This document shows, one piece after another, positions 61,844 to 64,000 of a DNA stretch of 64,000 nt. The translations under genes were made by a program, and so were the position numbers. This stretch comes from Actinomycetes bacterium (GTDB taxonomy: Bacteria > Actinomycetota > Coriobacteriia > Anaerosomatales > Anaerosomataceae). The notes under the pieces were generated by a model. The model had not been told where the DNA came from. It ran no database searches and was given only the letters and a program-made list of their open reading frames with translations. Each line of letters opens with the position of its first letter. The stretch's first letter is position 1. The DNA lies in NCBI GenBank assembly GCA_022839745.1, contig JALHJB010000011.1, forward strand, positions 1 to 64,000, written 5' to 3'.

Positions 61844-61872
61844 TGCAGTGTAGCAGGTGTCGCCGGGCCGCT

Positions 61873-62574
61873 TCACGCATCTGCTCGCATCGCACGGGCC
61901 ACCACCAGCGCGCGCACCTCCACCACACCCGCCGCGCGCAGCACCCGTGCCGCGGCATCGAGCGTGGCACCAGTGGTGAGCACGTCGTCAACCAGCACGA
62001 CACGCGCCGGGACCTCCGCCTCCCGCTCCCATCCCCTCGGCCGCGCGAGACGGAACGCGCCGGCTCGGTTCGCGAACCGCTCCTGCCTGCCGAGCGAACG
62101 CTGATCGGCCACGGGCGATGACTCGAGCAGGCGTATGGTGGGCATGCCCCTAAGCTCGCCGAGCGTCAGCGCGAGATCCACAGCATGGTCGAAACCACGC
62201 CGACGCACGGCCGCCGGCGAGGCCGGAACGGGCACGATCGCGCATGAGGGGTCGACCCATCCGTCCGCGCGTTCGGCAAGCAGCCCGGCGAGCAGACCCG
62301 CGTACCGGCGTTCACCGCCGTCTTTCAGGAGCACCACCGCGCGCGACACCGGATGCTCCAGCAGCGTTGCCGCGTACGCCGAATCGAACGCGAACGTCCG
62401 GCCACGGCACTCGGCACAACCCGATGGCCGGGCCACGGGCGCGCCGCACCGCACACACGCCGCGCGAGGATCGATCCGTCGCACCTCGGCAGCGCACGCA
62501 TCGCACAGGAGAGAGCCCGGGCGATCGCACCCCGCGCACCGCGGCGGGAAGACAAGGTCGAGAAGCGCGTGCAT
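61873..62574 (-). CDS. comF: ComF-family phosphoribosyltransferase-like protein
   Basis: 233 residues from ATG 62574 (GGGAGGGGG upstream). An N-terminal zinc region with CAGC, CDAC, CVRC and CAEC pairs is followed by a PRT fold with DQRSLGRQERFANRAGAF and the PRPP loop VVLVDDVLTTGATLDA. ComF proteins support DNA uptake in competent bacteria; the cytoplasmic role is not fully known. It overlaps nothing but follows the AEC transporter closely. Confidence 0.93.
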   Translation of the reverse strand: MHALLDLVFPPRCAGCDRPGSLLCDACAAEVRRIDPRAACVRCGAPVARPSGCAECRGRTFAFDSAYAATLLEHPVSRAVVLLKDGGERRYAGLLAGLLAERADGWVDPSCAIVPVPASPAAVRRRGFDHAVDLALTLGELRGMPTIRLLESSPVADQRSLGRQERFANRAGAFRLARPRGWEREAEVPARVVLVDDVLTTGATLDAAARVLRAAGVVEVRALVVARAMRADA

Positions 62575-62600
62575 ACCGCCCCCTCCCGGGGCGGTATGCG

Positions 62601-63512
62601 TCATCCCAGCAGCAGCTGCATCACCGGGATCGTCACGATCGCCCCGAGCATCGTCATCAGGATCGCCGAGGCGATGAAGTCGCTGTCGAGCTCGTAGCGC
62701 TGCCCCATGATCACCAGCAGCATCATCGTCGGCACTCCGGCTTCGATCACGGCGACACGGTGGGAATCGGGGTCCTGCAGCAGCAGCGCACCCAGCCCCA
62801 GAGCCAGGAGCGGCAGCACCACGAGCTTCACGAGCGCGACCACCGACGCCGCACCCAGATGCCCCTTGAGCGCACGCGGCTTCAGACTCAACCCCACCGA
62901 GATCATGATCACCGGTATGACCACATTACCGATGGCGTCTAACCAGGATGTAACCAGATCCGGCAACGCGACCGGCTTCAGCAACAACGCCGCCGCCAGC
63001 GCCAGGAACGGCGGGAAGGTCACGATCTCCCGGAGCGGGTTCACCTTCACCTGTCGCGCACCGTAGCGGGCGGCAACAAGGGAGCCCACGGAGATCACCG
63101 CGGCGGTGTTGCCGAACACGTCGGAGAAGATGGCCCGCACCAGGCCCGCGTCGCCCATGAGCGCCGAGGCCACCGGGTAGCCCATGTAGCCGGTGTTGCC
63201 GAACACGCACGCCATGATGAACGCGCCTGCGGTGGGCCCTTCGAGCTTGAGCAGCCGCGCAAGCGCCCAGCCGATAGCGAGGCCGATGAACGCCACCACC
63301 CAGGCGATGGCCGGCAGCATCGCAAACCGCGCGTCGATGTCCGCGCGGTAGACCGAGCTGAAGATGAGCGCTGGCAGCGCCACGTACATCAGCACGGTGT
63401 TGAGCGGCCGCGCGTCCTCGGCGGACAGCAGCCCGGTGACACGCAGCGCTACGCCGATGGCGACCAGGGCGATCAGACCGCCGATCACGCCGATCAGGCC
63501 GCCGATGTCCAC
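62601..63512 (-). CDS. AEC-family (auxin efflux carrier-like) transporter
   Basis: 303 residues from GTG 63512, about ten membrane segments in two halves. FGNTGYMGYPVASALMG and GVPTMMLLVIMGQRYELDSDF match the conserved crossover regions of AEC/malate permease-like carriers. The substrate is unknown; bacterial members carry small organic anions. It follows mtnA by 9 bp. Confidence 0.9.
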   Translation of the reverse strand: MDIGGLIGVIGGLIALVAIGVALRVTGLLSAEDARPLNTVLMYVALPALIFSSVYRADIDARFAMLPAIAWVVAFIGLAIGWALARLLKLEGPTAGAFIMACVFGNTGYMGYPVASALMGDAGLVRAIFSDVFGNTAAVISVGSLVAARYGARQVKVNPLREIVTFPPFLALAAALLLKPVALPDLVTSWLDAIGNVVIPVIMISVGLSLKPRALKGHLGAASVVALVKLVVLPLLALGLGALLLQDPDSHRVAVIEAGVPTMMLLVIMGQRYELDSDFIASAILMTMLGAIVTIPVMQLLLG

Positions 63513-63521
63513 CGCGCTCGC

Positions 63522-64000
63522 CTAGCCGAGCTCGTGGAGCGCGCCAGTGTCGCAGCAGGCCTCGGCAAGCGACTCGCCGTACGGCGCCCGTGCGATGCCG
63601 CGCTCGGTGACGATCGCGGTGACGTACTCCGCGGGAGTCACGTCGAAGGCGGGGTTGTACACCTCGATGCCGGGTGGCGCGATACGCAGCCAGGCGTCGA
63701 ACTGGTACGCCCCTCCCTTGCGGGTGAGCTGCATCTGGTGGCCTTTGGTCATGCCGAGGGCGTAGGTACCCGACTGCGTGAGCATGTCGAACGCACGCGT
63801 CTCCTCGGGCGTGCGCGGCTCGATGACGCCGGAGGCGGTCACACCCGTGACCTCGCGCTCGTCGCGCTCCTCGATGACGATCTCGTCGCCGGATGCCAGC
63901 GTGAGGTCCACGGTCGACGACGGCGCCGCCACGTAGAACGGGATGCCGTGCTCCTTGCAGAGCACGGCGAGCCCGTAGGTGCCGATCTTGTTGGCCACGT
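63522..64000 (-). CDS. mtnA: S-methyl-5-thioribose-1-phosphate isomerase, 3' part (cut by window end)
   Basis: The C-terminal about 159 residues of an eIF2B-alpha/MtnA protein. VANKIGTYGLAVLCKEHGIPFYVAAPSSTVDLTLASGD and YNPAFDVTPAEYVTAIVTERGI are highly conserved MtnA ending motifs. It isomerises methylthioribose-1-phosphate to the ribulose form in methionine salvage. An inserted Thr/Met/Lys-rich stretch (about 75-110, GMTKGHQMQLTRKGG) is longer than usual for the family. The N-terminus lies beyond the window. Confidence 0.88.
   Translation of the reverse strand, partial: VANKIGTYGLAVLCKEHGIPFYVAAPSSTVDLTLASGDEIVIEERDEREVTGVTASGVIEPRTPEETRAFDMLTQSGTYALGMTKGHQMQLTRKGGAYQFDAWLRIAPPGIEVYNPAFDVTPAEYVTAIVTERGIARAPYGESLAEACCDTGALHELG

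Overview
This is a GC-rich window with dense, overlapping operons, mostly on the minus strand. The content suggests an anaerobic actinobacterium, most likely of the Coriobacteriia. The hints are a cell-wall-binding-repeat (CWB2) surface protein, a DsrMK/HdrD-like redox pair, prenyl-FMN aromatic acid decarboxylases, a split transketolase, a long-form hibernation factor and the absence of any aerobic respiratory gene. The lineage is inferred from gene content, not from a marker tree.

Layout. 0.1-3.2 kb: housekeeping genes rdgB, rph, an MBL-fold hydrolase and murI. 3.2-13.7 kb: one long chemosensory operon (PATAN/DUF4388 protein, CheR-TPR, receiver protein, a PilB/GspE-like protein that has lost its ATPase motifs, two CheWs, an MCP without an ectodomain, hybrid CheA, CheB). 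No flagellar gene is present, so a type IV pilus or other non-flagellar output is more likely. 13.9-17.2 kb: an ArsR-controlled sulfur/redox operon (DsrE2, TusA, NarI/DsrM-like cytochrome b, DsrK/HdrD-like Fe-S protein) with a 26-bp operator-like palindrome. 17.3-30.3 kb: mixed housekeeping, including tmRNA and smpB, an M42 peptidase, rnr, ctpA, ftsEX and an IDI-like NUDIX protein, plus two small decayed genes. 30.4-37.4 kb: an aromatic-acid decarboxylation island with two UbiD-type decarboxylases, UbiX, an LpdD-like protein, a VdcD-like subunit and a frameshifted DASS transporter. A LysR regulator diverges from it.

37.4-46 kb: split transketolase, a YitT protein, prfB, a CWB2 protein and a two-component locus broken by several frameshifts, three of them at poly-G tracts. 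46-57 kb: secA, a 1,102-residue MalT/BTAD-type regulator, an overlapping operon of membrane HD-GYP and HD proteins with DUF5317 led by a possible 24-residue membrane peptide, and the hibernation factor hpf. 57-64 kb: a polar amino acid ABC transporter with two binding proteins, a structured RNA locus (probably raiA motif), comF, an AEC transporter and the 3' part of mtnA.

The order comF - structured RNA - hpf - secA - prfB follows the common comFC-hpf-secA-prfB neighbourhood with genes inserted between. GC-rich perfect hairpins without clear U-tracts end many transcripts. The most unusual items are the ATPase-dead PilB homologue in the chemosensory operon, the SPF-to-SPT change in release factor 2, the structured RNA, and the small-peptide/HD-GYP/DUF5317 operon.
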